The notes below the pieces were generated by a model that was not told the origin of the DNA, ran no database searches, and was given only the letters and a program-made list of their open reading frames with translations. The position numbers and the translations under genes were made by a program. 64,000 nt of DNA from DASXHZ01 sp036488085. Lineage in GTDB: Bacteria; Acidobacteriota; Thermoanaerobaculia; Gp7-AA8. Below, piece by piece: positions 16,313 through 24,381 of the stretch; position 1 is the stretch's first letter; the number at the start of each line of letters is the position of its first letter. The stretch covers positions 130,550 to 194,549 of the forward strand of contig DASXHZ010000012.1 of NCBI GenBank assembly GCA_036488085.1, written 5' to 3'.

Positions 16313-18370
16313 GTGGACCGACGGAAACCGACCCTATCCTCCCCCGATGAGCTCGCGCAGATCGCAGAGCAGCTCCGGCTGATCGTCGATAGCGTTCGCG
16401 ACTACGCGATCTATCTGCTCGACCCGGAAGGGCGCCTCAAGAGCTGGTCGCGCGGCGCTCAACGCATCAAGGGCTACACGCCCGACGAGGTGATCGGCCG
16501 GAACTTCGAGATCTTCTATCCGCCGGAAGACGTCGCGTCCGGAAAGCCGCGCCGCCAGCTCGAGATCGCCGCGGAACGGGGAACGTACGAAGACGAGAGC
16601 ATCCACGTCCGGAAAGACGGGTCGCGCTTCTGGGCGCAGGTGGTCGTCAGCGCCATTCGCGATCAGAACGGTGCCCTGCTCGGGTTCGTGAACCTGACGC
16701 ACGACGTCACGGAGCGTCGCCGCCAGCGGGAACGCCTCGCGTTCATCGCAGACGCCAGCCGCGCACTTTCGTCGTCGATCGACTACGCGGAAACGCTCGC
16801 GCGGATCGCCAAGATTGCGGTGCCGCGCATCGCCGACTGGTGCGCCATCGATCTGCTGTCGGACGACGGCCAGTCGATGTCGCGCGTCACGGTCGAACAC
16901 GAAGATCCGGCCAAGGTCCGGCAGGCGAAGGACCTTCAAACGAAGCATGCCGTCTTGCCGTCGGACCCCGGTATCGCAGACGCCATTCGCGAGCGGCGCG
17001 TCATCTTCTTCCCCGACGTTTCCGAGGATGTGCTGCGAGAGAGGGGACTTTCCGAGGGACGTCTCGCTCTGATCCGAGAGCTCGGACTCCGCTCGACGAT
17101 CGTCGCGCCGCTCATCGCGAGCGACCGTGTGCTTGGGACGCTGACGCTGGTCACGGCGGACAATCGCCGGCTGATGGCTGAGGACGTCATCGTCGCCGAG
17201 GACGTGGCGTCGCGCGCTGCCATCGCGGTGCAGAACGCGCAGCTCTATCGGGAGGCGCAGGAAGCAAACCGCGCAAAGGACGACTTCCTGGCTACGGTGT
17301 CGCACGAGTTGCGGACGCCGATGACGGCGATCCTCGGGTGGGCGAAGCTGATGCGCAATGAACGCGATCCGGCGATGCTCACCGAGGCGGTGGCGGCGAT
17401 CGAAGGAAGCGCGATGGCGCAGGCGCAACTCATCGACGACATCCTGGACGTGTCGCGCATTCGCGTCGGCAAGCTCCGAATGCGTTTCGACGAAACGCAC
17501 CTCGCGGACGTGGTGGAGCGGGCGGTGGAGACCATGCGTCCGCTCGCCGAGGCGAAGAACATCGAATTGCAGGTCGACCTGGCCTCGCGCGACGCCGCGG
17601 TGAAGGGTGATCGCCAGCGGCTGCAACAGGTCGTCCTGAACCTGCTCTCCAATGCGGTGAAGTTCACGCCGGACGGCGGCCGCGTTTCGGTCACGCTGGC
17701 GAAGAACGGCACGACCGCGCGCATCACGGTGAGCGACAACGGTCCCGGCATACCGCCCGAGTTTCTGCCGCATTTGTTCGAACGGTTCCGGCAGGCCGAA
17801 ACGAATCAAACGCGCGCGCACGGTGGCCTCGGTCTCGGTCTGTCGATCGCGCAATACATCGTTTCGACGCACGGCGGAAGCATCCATGCGGAAAGCGCCG
17901 GCGAAGGAAAGGGAGCGACGTTCACGGTCGAACTGCCGCTCATTGAGACCGAGAAACTTCCGCCTTCCCAGGCGGACCATCGCACCGAACCTTTGCCATC
18001 GCTTGCCGGCGCCTTCGTCCTGGTCGTGGAAGACGACGAGGCGACGCGCCAGTACATATGCTTCGCACTAGAACGAGCGGGCGCCGAGTGCCGGGATGCT
18101 CGATCGGTGGAGGAAGCATTGAAGTCGATCGCATCGCGTCCGCCGGCCGTCATCGTCTCCGACATCGCCATGCCCGACCGGACGGGCTACGAGCTGGCGC
18201 GCAACGTACGCGAGTCGGGCTGGAAGATCCCGATGCTCGCGGTGACCGCCTCGGGCGTCGTCGCAGACCGCGACCGCGCGTTGTCGAGCGGCTTTGACGA
18301 CTACCTGCGAAAGCCCGTCGAGCCGGAAACGCTGGTCAGAACGGTGCACGGACTGTTGACGCGCATGTGA
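16313..18370 (+). CDS. Cytosolic hybrid histidine kinase (PAS-GAF-HisKA-HATPase-REC)
   Basis: A 685-residue soluble kinase with no TM segments. PAS covers about residues 20-140 (DYAIYLLDPEGRLKSWSRGA, YTPDEVIGRNF), GAF about 150-305, HisKA about 320-385 (FLATVSHELRTPMTAILGW), HATPase about 430-545 with N, G1, F and G2 boxes (LLSNAVKFTPDGG, VSDNGPGIP, FERFRQ, GLGLGLS), and a C-terminal receiver about 565-680 (VLVVEDDEATRQ, IVSDIAMPDRTG, DDYLRKPVEP). The start is GTG, with TATGAA 8 nt before it and no strong Shine-Dalgarno. The next gene, 58 nt downstream, is REC-GGDEF-REC, a likely phosphorelay partner. Confidence 0.93.
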   Translation: MDRRKPTLSSPDELAQIAEQLRLIVDSVRDYAIYLLDPEGRLKSWSRGAQRIKGYTPDEVIGRNFEIFYPPEDVASGKPRRQLEIAAERGTYEDESIHVRKDGSRFWAQVVVSAIRDQNGALLGFVNLTHDVTERRRQRERLAFIADASRALSSSIDYAETLARIAKIAVPRIADWCAIDLLSDDGQSMSRVTVEHEDPAKVRQAKDLQTKHAVLPSDPGIADAIRERRVIFFPDVSEDVLRERGLSEGRLALIRELGLRSTIVAPLIASDRVLGTLTLVTADNRRLMAEDVIVAEDVASRAAIAVQNAQLYREAQEANRAKDDFLATVSHELRTPMTAILGWAKLMRNERDPAMLTEAVAAIEGSAMAQAQLIDDILDVSRIRVGKLRMRFDETHLADVVERAVETMRPLAEAKNIELQVDLASRDAAVKGDRQRLQQVVLNLLSNAVKFTPDGGRVSVTLAKNGTTARITVSDNGPGIPPEFLPHLFERFRQAETNQTRAHGGLGLGLSIAQYIVSTHGGSIHAESAGEGKGATFTVELPLIETEKLPPSQADHRTEPLPSLAGAFVLVVEDDEATRQYICFALERAGAECRDARSVEEALKSIASRPPAVIVSDIAMPDRTGYELARNVRESGWKIPMLAVTASGVVADRDRALSSGFDDYLRKPVEPETLVRTVHGLLTRM

Positions 18371-18428
18371 CCGGGGTCACGCGACCCTCTCCTTGTGGCG
18401 TGTAGCTTGAACGCGGCGCAAGGGAAAC

Positions 18429-19898
18429 ATGAGCGCACTCTCTGAACGGCGCAAGGCGCCATCCCGCAGTTCTTTTCCGGTCAGACTCCTCATCGTCGAC
18501 GATGATCCGACCTATCTCGGCTACGCGGCGGCGCTGACACGGCGGATCGGATTCAGCGTCGAGACGGCCTCGGATGGGGAAGCGGCGGTCGCGTGTCTCA
18601 CGGGCGGCAGCTTCGACGTCGTGATCATCGATCAAGAGATGCCGCGGCTTTCCGGGATCGAGACGATCGGCAGGCTTCGCGGCAACGATGAGACGCGTTC
18701 GCTGTACGCGGTGATGCTGACGGGTCACGAAGACGCCGAGACGAAGCTGACCGCGCTCGATGCCGGCTTCGACGACTTCCTCAGCAAGGCGGCGCCGGAG
18801 AGCGAGATCGTGGCGAAGCTCGTCGCGGCACAGCGCGTGGGCGCGCGGCAGAGCAGCATGAACGGCGAGCTTCGCGCGCTCCAGGGTCTCGCCAGCCGGG
18901 ACGACCTCACGGGCTTGTTCAATCGCCGTTTCTTTTCCACCGAGACCGAGCAGCTCATCGCCGCCGGCGGCGCCGTGAACGTTTTGATCCTTGACCTCGA
19001 CGGGTTCAAAGAGGTCAACGATGCGCGTGGTCATCTCGTGGGAGATGCCGTTTTGCGGGACGTAGCGATCGCGCTACAGCGTCACACGCGGCCCGACGAC
19101 ATCGTGGCGCGCCTCGGGGGCGACGAATTCGTCATCGCGGTTCCTGGCGTCGAGCCGGAGGTGGTCGAGACCATCGCCGCCCGGCTGACCGCAGCGATCG
19201 CAGCTCTCGAATGGCAGGACGGCGGCACGTTTCAGATCAGCGCCTCGGCTGGCTTCGCCTGCTCATCGCTCCTCCCCGACGCAACACTCGCACGACTGCT
19301 CGAGACCGCCGACCACGACATGTACAAGGAGAAGTGGCTGCGGAAGAATCCTGAGCGGCGGCCGGGGGAAGCACGGATGTTGCAAGCCGATCCTGGCGAG
19401 ATGCGTGCGGGGCGAATTCTGGTGGCGGAGGACGATCGCGTCATTCGCAATCTGCTGAAGCTCATCGCGCAACGGTGCGGAGAAGTGGTCGACGTCGCGC
19501 CGGACGGTGCCGAGGCGCTCGCCCTGTTGCAGCGGAACCGCTACGACGTCCTTCTGCTCGACCTCATGATGCCGGAGATGAACGGGTACGAGATCATCCA
19601 GCACCTCCGGACTTTCACGGAACGGCCGGCGGTGATCGTGGTGACAGCGATGTCCGGCGATCGCTTCCTGGAGCTGGACGCCGATGTGGTCACGGCCGTG
19701 GTGCACAAACCGTTCGACGTCGACTCGCTCGCGGATACGGTGTCGCATGTCGCGAACGAGATGGCGTCGGCCCGCATACGTAAAGACGTGCCCGCTACCA
19801 TCCCCATCGCTTCCGACGGCGCTCCGCCAGCTCGCAAATCGGGACATACGATACCGATCACTCCTGCTGAGGGGATGCGCACGCTGCGGCGCTCGTAG
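18429..19898 (+). CDS. REC-GGDEF-REC diguanylate cyclase
   Basis: A 489-residue protein. The first receiver (about 18-135) has RLLIVDDDPTY, acceptor Asp in VVIIDQEMPRLSG and LSK. The GGDEF domain (about 160-320) keeps the catalytic GGDEF and, five residues before it, RPDD, which matches the RxxD inhibitory site, so active cyclase with product feedback is expected. A second receiver (about 335-450) has ILVAEDDRVIRN, LLLDLMMPEMNG and VVHKPFDVDSL. It probably converts phosphorelay signals from the upstream hybrid kinase into cyclic di-GMP. Its last 41 bp overlap the convergent REC gene. Confidence 0.92.
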   Translation: MSALSERRKAPSRSSFPVRLLIVDDDPTYLGYAAALTRRIGFSVETASDGEAAVACLTGGSFDVVIIDQEMPRLSGIETIGRLRGNDETRSLYAVMLTGHEDAETKLTALDAGFDDFLSKAAPESEIVAKLVAAQRVGARQSSMNGELRALQGLASRDDLTGLFNRRFFSTETEQLIAAGGAVNVLILDLDGFKEVNDARGHLVGDAVLRDVAIALQRHTRPDDIVARLGGDEFVIAVPGVEPEVVETIAARLTAAIAALEWQDGGTFQISASAGFACSSLLPDATLARLLETADHDMYKEKWLRKNPERRPGEARMLQADPGEMRAGRILVAEDDRVIRNLLKLIAQRCGEVVDVAPDGAEALALLQRNRYDVLLLDLMMPEMNGYEIIQHLRTFTERPAVIVVTAMSGDRFLELDADVVTAVVHKPFDVDSLADTVSHVANEMASARIRKDVPATIPIASDGAPPARKSGHTIPITPAEGMRTLRRS

Positions 19899-20241
19899 CC
19901 TCGTTCAGCAACCGTTCGACGTCGAACGGTTTGTGGATGAAGCGAACCACGGGCGGACAGATCTTTTCGGCGACAGTCGGCCCGAACGCGGTCATCACGA
20001 TCAGCCGCTCAAACATCTGCGGCGCATGATCGGTGAGGTAGTGAATGACGCCGAAGCCGTCGATGCGCGGCATCATCAAGTCGAGCACGACGACGGCGTA
20101 GTCGTGCTGCATGAGATGCTCGATCGCCGCCGCGCCGTCCGGTACGGCATCCACACGAAAGCCGCGACGTCCGAGGATCTTCGCGACGAGAATGCGGATC
20201 GCGGCGTCGTCGTCAACGACCAGAGCGAGTCTTTCGCACAC
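19858..20241 (-). CDS. Stand-alone receiver-domain protein
   Basis: A single receiver domain of 127 residues from a GTG at 20241 (VCERLALVVDDDAAIRI). An upstream in-frame extension exists but does not look like protein. The acceptor Asp is in VVVLDLMMPRIDG and the conserved Lys in FIHKPFDVERLL. The sequence around these motifs closely resembles the second receiver of the convergent REC-GGDEF-REC protein (LLLDLMMPEMNG, VVHKPFDVDSL), so the two are probably paralogues. The 3' ends overlap by 41 bp. No output domain is present; it likely acts by protein contact or as a phosphate sink. Confidence 0.85.
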   Translation of the reverse strand: MCERLALVVDDDAAIRILVAKILGRRGFRVDAVPDGAAAIEHLMQHDYAVVVLDLMMPRIDGFGVIHYLTDHAPQMFERLIVMTAFGPTVAEKICPPVVRFIHKPFDVERLLNEATSAAACASPQQE

Positions 20242-20308
20242 TCCCGCCAAACGTCTCCTTCCGCCCTGCAAATAAGCAATCGAGGAGCCATGTCCCCAGT
20301 CGGCCGGT

Positions 20309-21057
20309 ATGATTCGCCGAATCGTGCTCCGGCTGATCACTTACCTCTCTCCCAGCATTCCCGCGGCGTTGTACCAGTTGATCGCGCGCGATTTGGCGGC
20401 GCAGTGCGGCGTCGCGACCGACGTGACGTTCGAAGAGCGGATCTCCGGGCCGCTCGCCGGCGACGACGATCCGTTCGCTGCCGGGGCCGTCGACGTCGGT
20501 TTCGTCTGCGCGCCATCGTTCCGATTTCTGAACCGATCGGCACGCGCGGTCGAGTTGCTGCCGCTGCCTGTCCCTTCGGACGCTCGCGCTGGCGGACAGC
20601 CTGTTTACTTCGCGGACGTCTTGTCAGCGAAGGATCGCGAGTGCAAACGTTCGAAGAGCTACGCGGTACGCGATGGGCCTACAACGACCGCAACTCGAAG
20701 AGCGGCTGGTTCTCGATGGCGGAACGTTGTGCGCCTCAGGCTCCCGAGGAGTTTTTCGGCGAGCTGGTCGGCTCGGGATCCCACCTCCGCTCGCTGGACC
20801 TCGTCTCGAGCGGACTCGCAGACGCCGCGGCAATCGACTCCAACGTGCTCCGGATGCAGCGAACGCCGCTGCGCGTCCTCGAGTCGTGGGGACCGTTCCC
20901 GATTCAGCCGGCCGTGATCCGCGCTTCGCTCCCTGACGAAGCGAAGCGCCGCATCACCGGCGCGCTGCTGTCGATTCACGAACGCCACGCCGAATCGCTC
21001 GCGCAATTCGGCGTGCTTCGATTCGTCAGCGGCAGCGAAGCCGACTACTGCCGCTAG
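20309..21057 (+). pseudogene. PhnD-like substrate-binding protein with a frameshift
   Basis: From the ATG at 20309 the frame encodes a convincing first half of a phosphonate/phosphate-type binding protein (LSPSIPAALYQLIARDLAAQ, PFAAGAVDVGFVCAPSF) up to VYFADV near 20620. The good sequence then continues in another frame from about 20623 (VSEGSRVQTFEELRG, RWAYNDRNSKSG, FGELVGSGSHLRSL) to a TAG at 21055-21057. Joining them needs loss of one base or gain of two near 20618-20623. No signal peptide is evident, as in cytosolic PhnD-like sensor proteins. It is either a recent pseudogene or a sequence error. Its stop overlaps the convergent etfA stop. Confidence 0.75.
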
Positions 21058-22010
21058 TGCGCCCGCGCTTTCTTGACTTCCTCGGTGAGGGCGGGAAGGA
21101 CTTGAAACAGGTCGCCGACGACGCCGAGGTCAGCGATGCGGAAGATCGGTGCCTCGGGGTCTTTGTTGATCGCGATGATGTGCTTCGATGACGACATTCC
21201 GGCGAGGTGCTGGATCGCGCCGCTGATGCCGGCGGCGATGTAGACGTTCGGGCTGACGACGCGTCCCGTCTGGCCGACCTGGTGCTGGTGGTCGATCCAG
21301 CCGGCGTCAACGGTCGCACGCGATGCGCCGACAGCGCCGCCAATGGCATGCGCGAGGTCGCGGATGTACGAGAAGTTCTGCGCCTCTTTCAGACCGCGGC
21401 CGCCACTGACGATGATGTCCGCCTCGGCGATCGACAGCTCGCCGGCTTCCGCAACCTTCGTGTCGATGACTTTCGCTTTCGGTTCGACTTTCGTGAACGC
21501 CACGTCGACGACTTCCGCCGCACCGCCGCCCGCTTCCTCGGGAGGGAACGCGTTCGGACGCGTCGTCGCGAGCGCGGGCGTGCTGCTCACGTCCACCGTC
21601 GCGAATGCTTTGCTCGAATACACCTGACGCCGCGCGCGGAGCTTGCCGTCCTTCCACTCGAGGCGATCGACATCGCTCGCGACGCCCGCGTTCAGCCGTG
21701 CGGCGACACGCGGCGCGAGATCTCGGCCGTTCGACGTACCGCCGAACAGAACGATCGAGGGCTGCGCCTGTTGGATGGCCGCCGCGAGAGCAGCCGTGTA
21801 CTGCTCCGTGTTGTACGCGCCGGCGTCGGCGACGTAGAGCTTCTTCGCGCCGTACTTGCCCGCTTCGTCAGCGGCTCCGCGCTCGACCGAAAACGCGGCG
21901 AGCTCGCCTCCGGCGCCCCCGGCGAGCTTGCGGCCGATCGACAACGCCTCGCGCGAGACCTTCTTCAGTTTTCCGTCTTTGCTTTCGGTGAATACCAATA
22001 CGCCGGCCAT
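21054..22010 (-). CDS. etfA: Electron transfer flavoprotein alpha subunit
   Basis: A 318-residue EtfA of normal length. The N-terminal domain starts MAGVLVFTESKDGKLKKVS. The C-terminal FAD domain shows VSGGRGLKEAQNF, the SRATVDAGWIDHQHQVGQTGR segment and SGAIQHLAGMSSSKHIIAIN, which together bind FAD. It accepts electrons from acyl-CoA or other dehydrogenases and passes them to the quinone pool through an ETF oxidoreductase. The ATG at 22010 overlaps the etfB stop as ATGA, so translation is coupled. Confidence 0.95.
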   Translation of the reverse strand: MAGVLVFTESKDGKLKKVSREALSIGRKLAGGAGGELAAFSVERGAADEAGKYGAKKLYVADAGAYNTEQYTAALAAAIQQAQPSIVLFGGTSNGRDLAPRVAARLNAGVASDVDRLEWKDGKLRARRQVYSSKAFATVDVSSTPALATTRPNAFPPEEAGGGAAEVVDVAFTKVEPKAKVIDTKVAEAGELSIAEADIIVSGGRGLKEAQNFSYIRDLAHAIGGAVGASRATVDAGWIDHQHQVGQTGRVVSPNVYIAAGISGAIQHLAGMSSSKHIIAINKDPEAPIFRIADLGVVGDLFQVLPALTEEVKKARAH

Positions 22011-22792
22011 CAGAGTGCCTTCGCCTCCTCGCGGATGTACTTGAGAATCTCGGCGGCCGCGGCGTTGGCGTCGCCGCCGTCGATCTTGCGGCCGCCGCTC
22101 TTCTCGGGCGGCAGCTCCAGCGAGACGAACGTCACGCGCTGGTTGAAGACATCGGAGTCGGAGAGGCCGAGGTCCTCGACCGACTTCGTCTCGATCGGGA
22201 TCTTCTTCGCGGCCATGATGCCTTTGATCGACGCGAAACGGACTTCGTTGAGTCCCTTCTGCGCCGTGATCACCGCCGGAATCGACGCCTCGATGATCTC
22301 CTCGGCGCCTTCGATCTCGCGGTGCGCGGTGAGCTTGCCGTCGCCGATCTCGAGGTGCGTCACGACGTTGACTTGCGGATAGCCGAGGAGCTCGGCGGTC
22401 ATCGGGCCGACGAGCGCGTTGTCGGTGCCGACGCCCTGTTTGCCGAAGAAGACGAGGTCGTGCGGGATCGACTGGATCGCGGCGGCAAGCACCTTCGCGA
22501 CGCCGAGGGAGTCGGCATCGGCGGCGTTGGCGGCTTTGACGTGGAGCGCCTTCGTGGCGCCGCGAGCGAGACACTCGCGGAGCGCCTGCGCGGCGCGCTC
22601 GGGGCCGAACGTGACGACCGTGACGTCGCCGCCGCTCTTCTCTTTCAATTTGATCGCTTCTTCGAGTGCGAACTCGTCGTACGGCGACACGATGAATTTC
22701 AGACCTGCTTCATCGACGTGCCGTCCGTCCGCACCGATCTTGATCCGCGACTCCGTGTCGGGGACCTGGGAAATACAGACGACTGAATTCAA
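22010..22792 (-). CDS. etfB: Electron transfer flavoprotein beta subunit
   Basis: A 260-residue EtfB starting at a TTG (22792) with GGAGG 5 nt before it; the product begins M(L)NSVVCISQVPDTESRIK, which matches the family start, while the upstream extension does not. AMP-binding and partner-recognition motifs are visible: NPYDEFALEEA-like (SPYDEFALEEAIKLKE), DLVFFGKQGVGTDNALVG, and the C-terminal recognition loop region with E at LGLSDSD. It pairs with EtfA to form the soluble heterodimer. The unusual TTG with a perfect Shine-Dalgarno may tune its expression. Confidence 0.95.
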   Translation of the reverse strand: MNSVVCISQVPDTESRIKIGADGRHVDEAGLKFIVSPYDEFALEEAIKLKEKSGGDVTVVTFGPERAAQALRECLARGATKALHVKAANAADADSLGVAKVLAAAIQSIPHDLVFFGKQGVGTDNALVGPMTAELLGYPQVNVVTHLEIGDGKLTAHREIEGAEEIIEASIPAVITAQKGLNEVRFASIKGIMAAKKIPIETKSVEDLGLSDSDVFNQRVTFVSLELPPEKSGGRKIDGGDANAAAAEILKYIREEAKAL

Positions 22793-22928
22793 GGGAACCT
22801 CCGTGGTGGGTTGGCGGGGGCTGAATTCTAGGGAAAAGGAAGCGGCGTGGCAACCGCGGCACGCAACTTGTAAAGCCTCCAGCATTCAGCAATCCATTCG
22901 AATTCATAGCGCGGTAGGGAGGTCTCGA

Positions 22929-23279
22929 ATGTCGTTCTCGCACAGGCCCACGGAGGCCGACGGAAACTACGCGGTAAACCGCCGGATGTTCCGGTCGATC
23001 ACAGCCGACATCAAACGGAGCCCTCGCGGGAACGGCAACGGCAACAGCCGCCAGCAGCGGACCGCTCCCCCGGAGTCGACCAACGCCGAGAACTTCTACT
23101 ACCTGAAGCAGATGAATGCGAAGACGCCGATGGTCATCATCATGACCGACGGCGAGGAGATCCGCGGGTGGATCGAGTGGTACGACCGCAACTGCCTGAA
23201 GATCAACCGCGATAACCAGCCGAACCTGCTGATCCAGAAGAAGTGCATCAAGTACATGTTCAAGCAGGACGAGCTCTGA
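22929..23279 (+). CDS. hfq: Hfq-like Sm-fold RNA chaperone with N-terminal extension
   Basis: A 116-residue protein. Residues about 52-113 are an Sm/Hfq domain: NAENFYYLKQMNAKTPMVII (helix and strand 1), DGEEIRGWIEWYDRNCLKI (Sm1) and LLIQKKCIKYMF in place of the canonical YKHA Sm2 motif. The first 50 residues are polar and Gly/Asn/Arg rich and probably disordered. GGGAGG lies 6 nt before the ATG, a strong Shine-Dalgarno. The divergent Sm2 resembles variant Hfq proteins of Acidobacteriota and cyanobacteria, where sRNA matchmaking is unproven. It faces the etfBA operon across 136 bp. Confidence 0.8.
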   Translation: MSFSHRPTEADGNYAVNRRMFRSITADIKRSPRGNGNGNSRQQRTAPPESTNAENFYYLKQMNAKTPMVIIMTDGEEIRGWIEWYDRNCLKINRDNQPNLLIQKKCIKYMFKQDEL

Positions 23280-23283
23280 CGGC

Positions 23284-23341
23284 GTTATCCGTTATCAGTT
23301 ATCAGTGTGGTACCGATCACGGATGACGGGTAACGGATAAC
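23284..23341. repeat. Palindromic heptamer array (family copy 1)
   Basis: Three contiguous 7-bp words, GTTATCC, GTTATCA and GTTATCA (23284-23304), face three inverted words, GGATGAC, GGGTAAC and GGATAAC (23321-23341), across a 16-bp centre containing GGTACC. It begins 5 bp after the hfq stop and could fold as a hairpin at that mRNA end. Confidence 0.7.
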
Positions 23342-23365
23342 GACTCCGCACCCTACCAATCCGCC

Positions 23366-23371
23366 TAGAAT
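23366..23371 (+). promoter_or_regulatory. Putative -10 box, leaderless pdxA
   Basis: TAGAAT ends 6 nt before the pdxA ATG, with no Shine-Dalgarno and no clear -35. Transcription would begin at the start codon. Confidence 0.55.
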
Positions 23372-23377
23372 GTCCCC

Positions 23378-24244
23378 ATGAAGCCGCTCGCCATCACGCT
23401 CGGCGATCCGGCGGGTGTCGGTCCTGAGGTCGTGGAGAAGGCGCTGGCCGAGGTCAGCGTGCCGGCGCGGACATTCGGGACGCTGAAACCGCATGGCGGG
23501 TACGGCGTCGTTTCTGCCGAGAACGGCCGCGCGGCACTCGATGCGATCGACCAGGCGCTCGAGGCGGTTGAACGGGGCGAGTGCTCCGCGCTCGTCAACG
23601 CGCCGATTCACAAGCAGTCGATCGCGCTCGCGGGCTGCAAGTTCCCGGGACACACGGAGCTGCTGGCGTGGAAGGCCGGACGCACGCGGTACGCACACGA
23701 CTACGCGATGTACTTCGACTCGCCGTCGCTCCGCGTGGCGCTGCTGACGGTGCACGAGCCGCTCTGGAGCGCGATCCGCCGCGTGAACGGCGAGGACATC
23801 GCGGCGCTCACGAAGCTCACCGCACGCGAGTACGCGCGCCTGTACGGAGCGCCGCCGAAGATCGGGGTCGCGGCGATGAACCCGCATGCCGGCGAGGGCG
23901 GCAAGTTCGGCGACGAAGAGGAAGAGATCCTGCGCGGCGTCCAACTGGCGCAGCGCGCGGGCGTCAATGCCACCGGTCCGCTGCCTGCCGACACGCTCTT
24001 TCTCGCCGCGCGCGAGGGCAAGTACGACGTCGTCATCGCGATGTATCACGACCAGGGGCTGATTCCGGTGAAGACGCTCGACTTCGCGCGGTCAGTCAAC
24101 GTCACCATCGGCCTCCCCTACCTCCGCGTCTCGGTCGATCACGGTACGGCGTTCGACATCGCGGGAAAAGGGATCGCCGACGCGGCGCCGATGCGCTACG
24201 CGATCGAGTGGGCGGCGAAACACGCGGAGAAGTTCCCGGAATGA
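23378..24244 (+). CDS. pdxA: 4-hydroxythreonine-4-phosphate dehydrogenase
   Basis: A 288-residue PdxA acting in DXP-dependent pyridoxal phosphate synthesis (NAD-dependent oxidation of 4-phosphohydroxy-threonine). Family motifs are clear: ITLGDPAGVGPEVV at the start, KFPGHTELL, AAMNPHAGEGGKFG, AMYHDQGLIPVK and TIGLPYLRVSVDHGTAFDI, covering the metal-binding histidines and phosphate site. It is about 40 residues shorter than E. coli PdxA; the gap falls between the N-terminal GDPAG motif and the ALVNAPIHK motif. The stop overlaps a small membrane gene by 4 nt. Confidence 0.93.
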   Translation: MKPLAITLGDPAGVGPEVVEKALAEVSVPARTFGTLKPHGGYGVVSAENGRAALDAIDQALEAVERGECSALVNAPIHKQSIALAGCKFPGHTELLAWKAGRTRYAHDYAMYFDSPSLRVALLTVHEPLWSAIRRVNGEDIAALTKLTAREYARLYGAPPKIGVAAMNPHAGEGGKFGDEEEEILRGVQLAQRAGVNATGPLPADTLFLAAREGKYDVVIAMYHDQGLIPVKTLDFARSVNVTIGLPYLRVSVDHGTAFDIAGKGIADAAPMRYAIEWAAKHAEKFPE

Positions 24245-24381
24245 ATCGCTGGGGCGTCCGCATCGCCGGTCTGTTGATGCTGCTCTTCTTCGCGCTGGTG
24301 TTCGTGGCGATGTACAAGCAGATGGCGGCGCTGCAGAAGAACCGGCCGGCCCCGACATCAACGACGACTTCGACGAGGTGA
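24241..24381 (+). CDS. Small single-pass membrane protein
   Basis: A 46-residue protein: one TM segment (RIAGLLMLLFFALVFVAMY) followed by a short polar, Thr-rich tail. Its ATG overlaps the pdxA stop (ATGA) and its stop overlaps the GTG of the next transporter gene (GTGA), so it is tightly coupled on both sides, which supports it being real. No family is recognised; it may be a small partner of the adjacent transporter. Confidence 0.6.
   Translation: MNRWGVRIAGLLMLLFFALVFVAMYKQMAALQKNRPAPTSTTTSTR

Noticed and set aside
16334..17980. A long antisense open frame within the hybrid kinase gene
   Set aside because: High-GC codon bias leaves long open antisense frames; its composition is Arg/Asp/His-rich and it has no domain features. 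Similar long antisense frames at 10283-11620 and 32687-34081 were rejected for the same reason.
22793..22885. An N-terminal extension of EtfB from an ATG at 22885
   Set aside because: The extra 31 residues are not EtfB-like, while a TTG at 22792 has GGAGG at 5 nt and gives the family N-terminus.
23280..23377. Heptamer array copy 1 as an ordinary Rho-independent terminator of hfq
   Set aside because: Its arms are 7-bp word repeats with several mismatches and no T-run, and the same design recurs at two other loci, one inside a gene.
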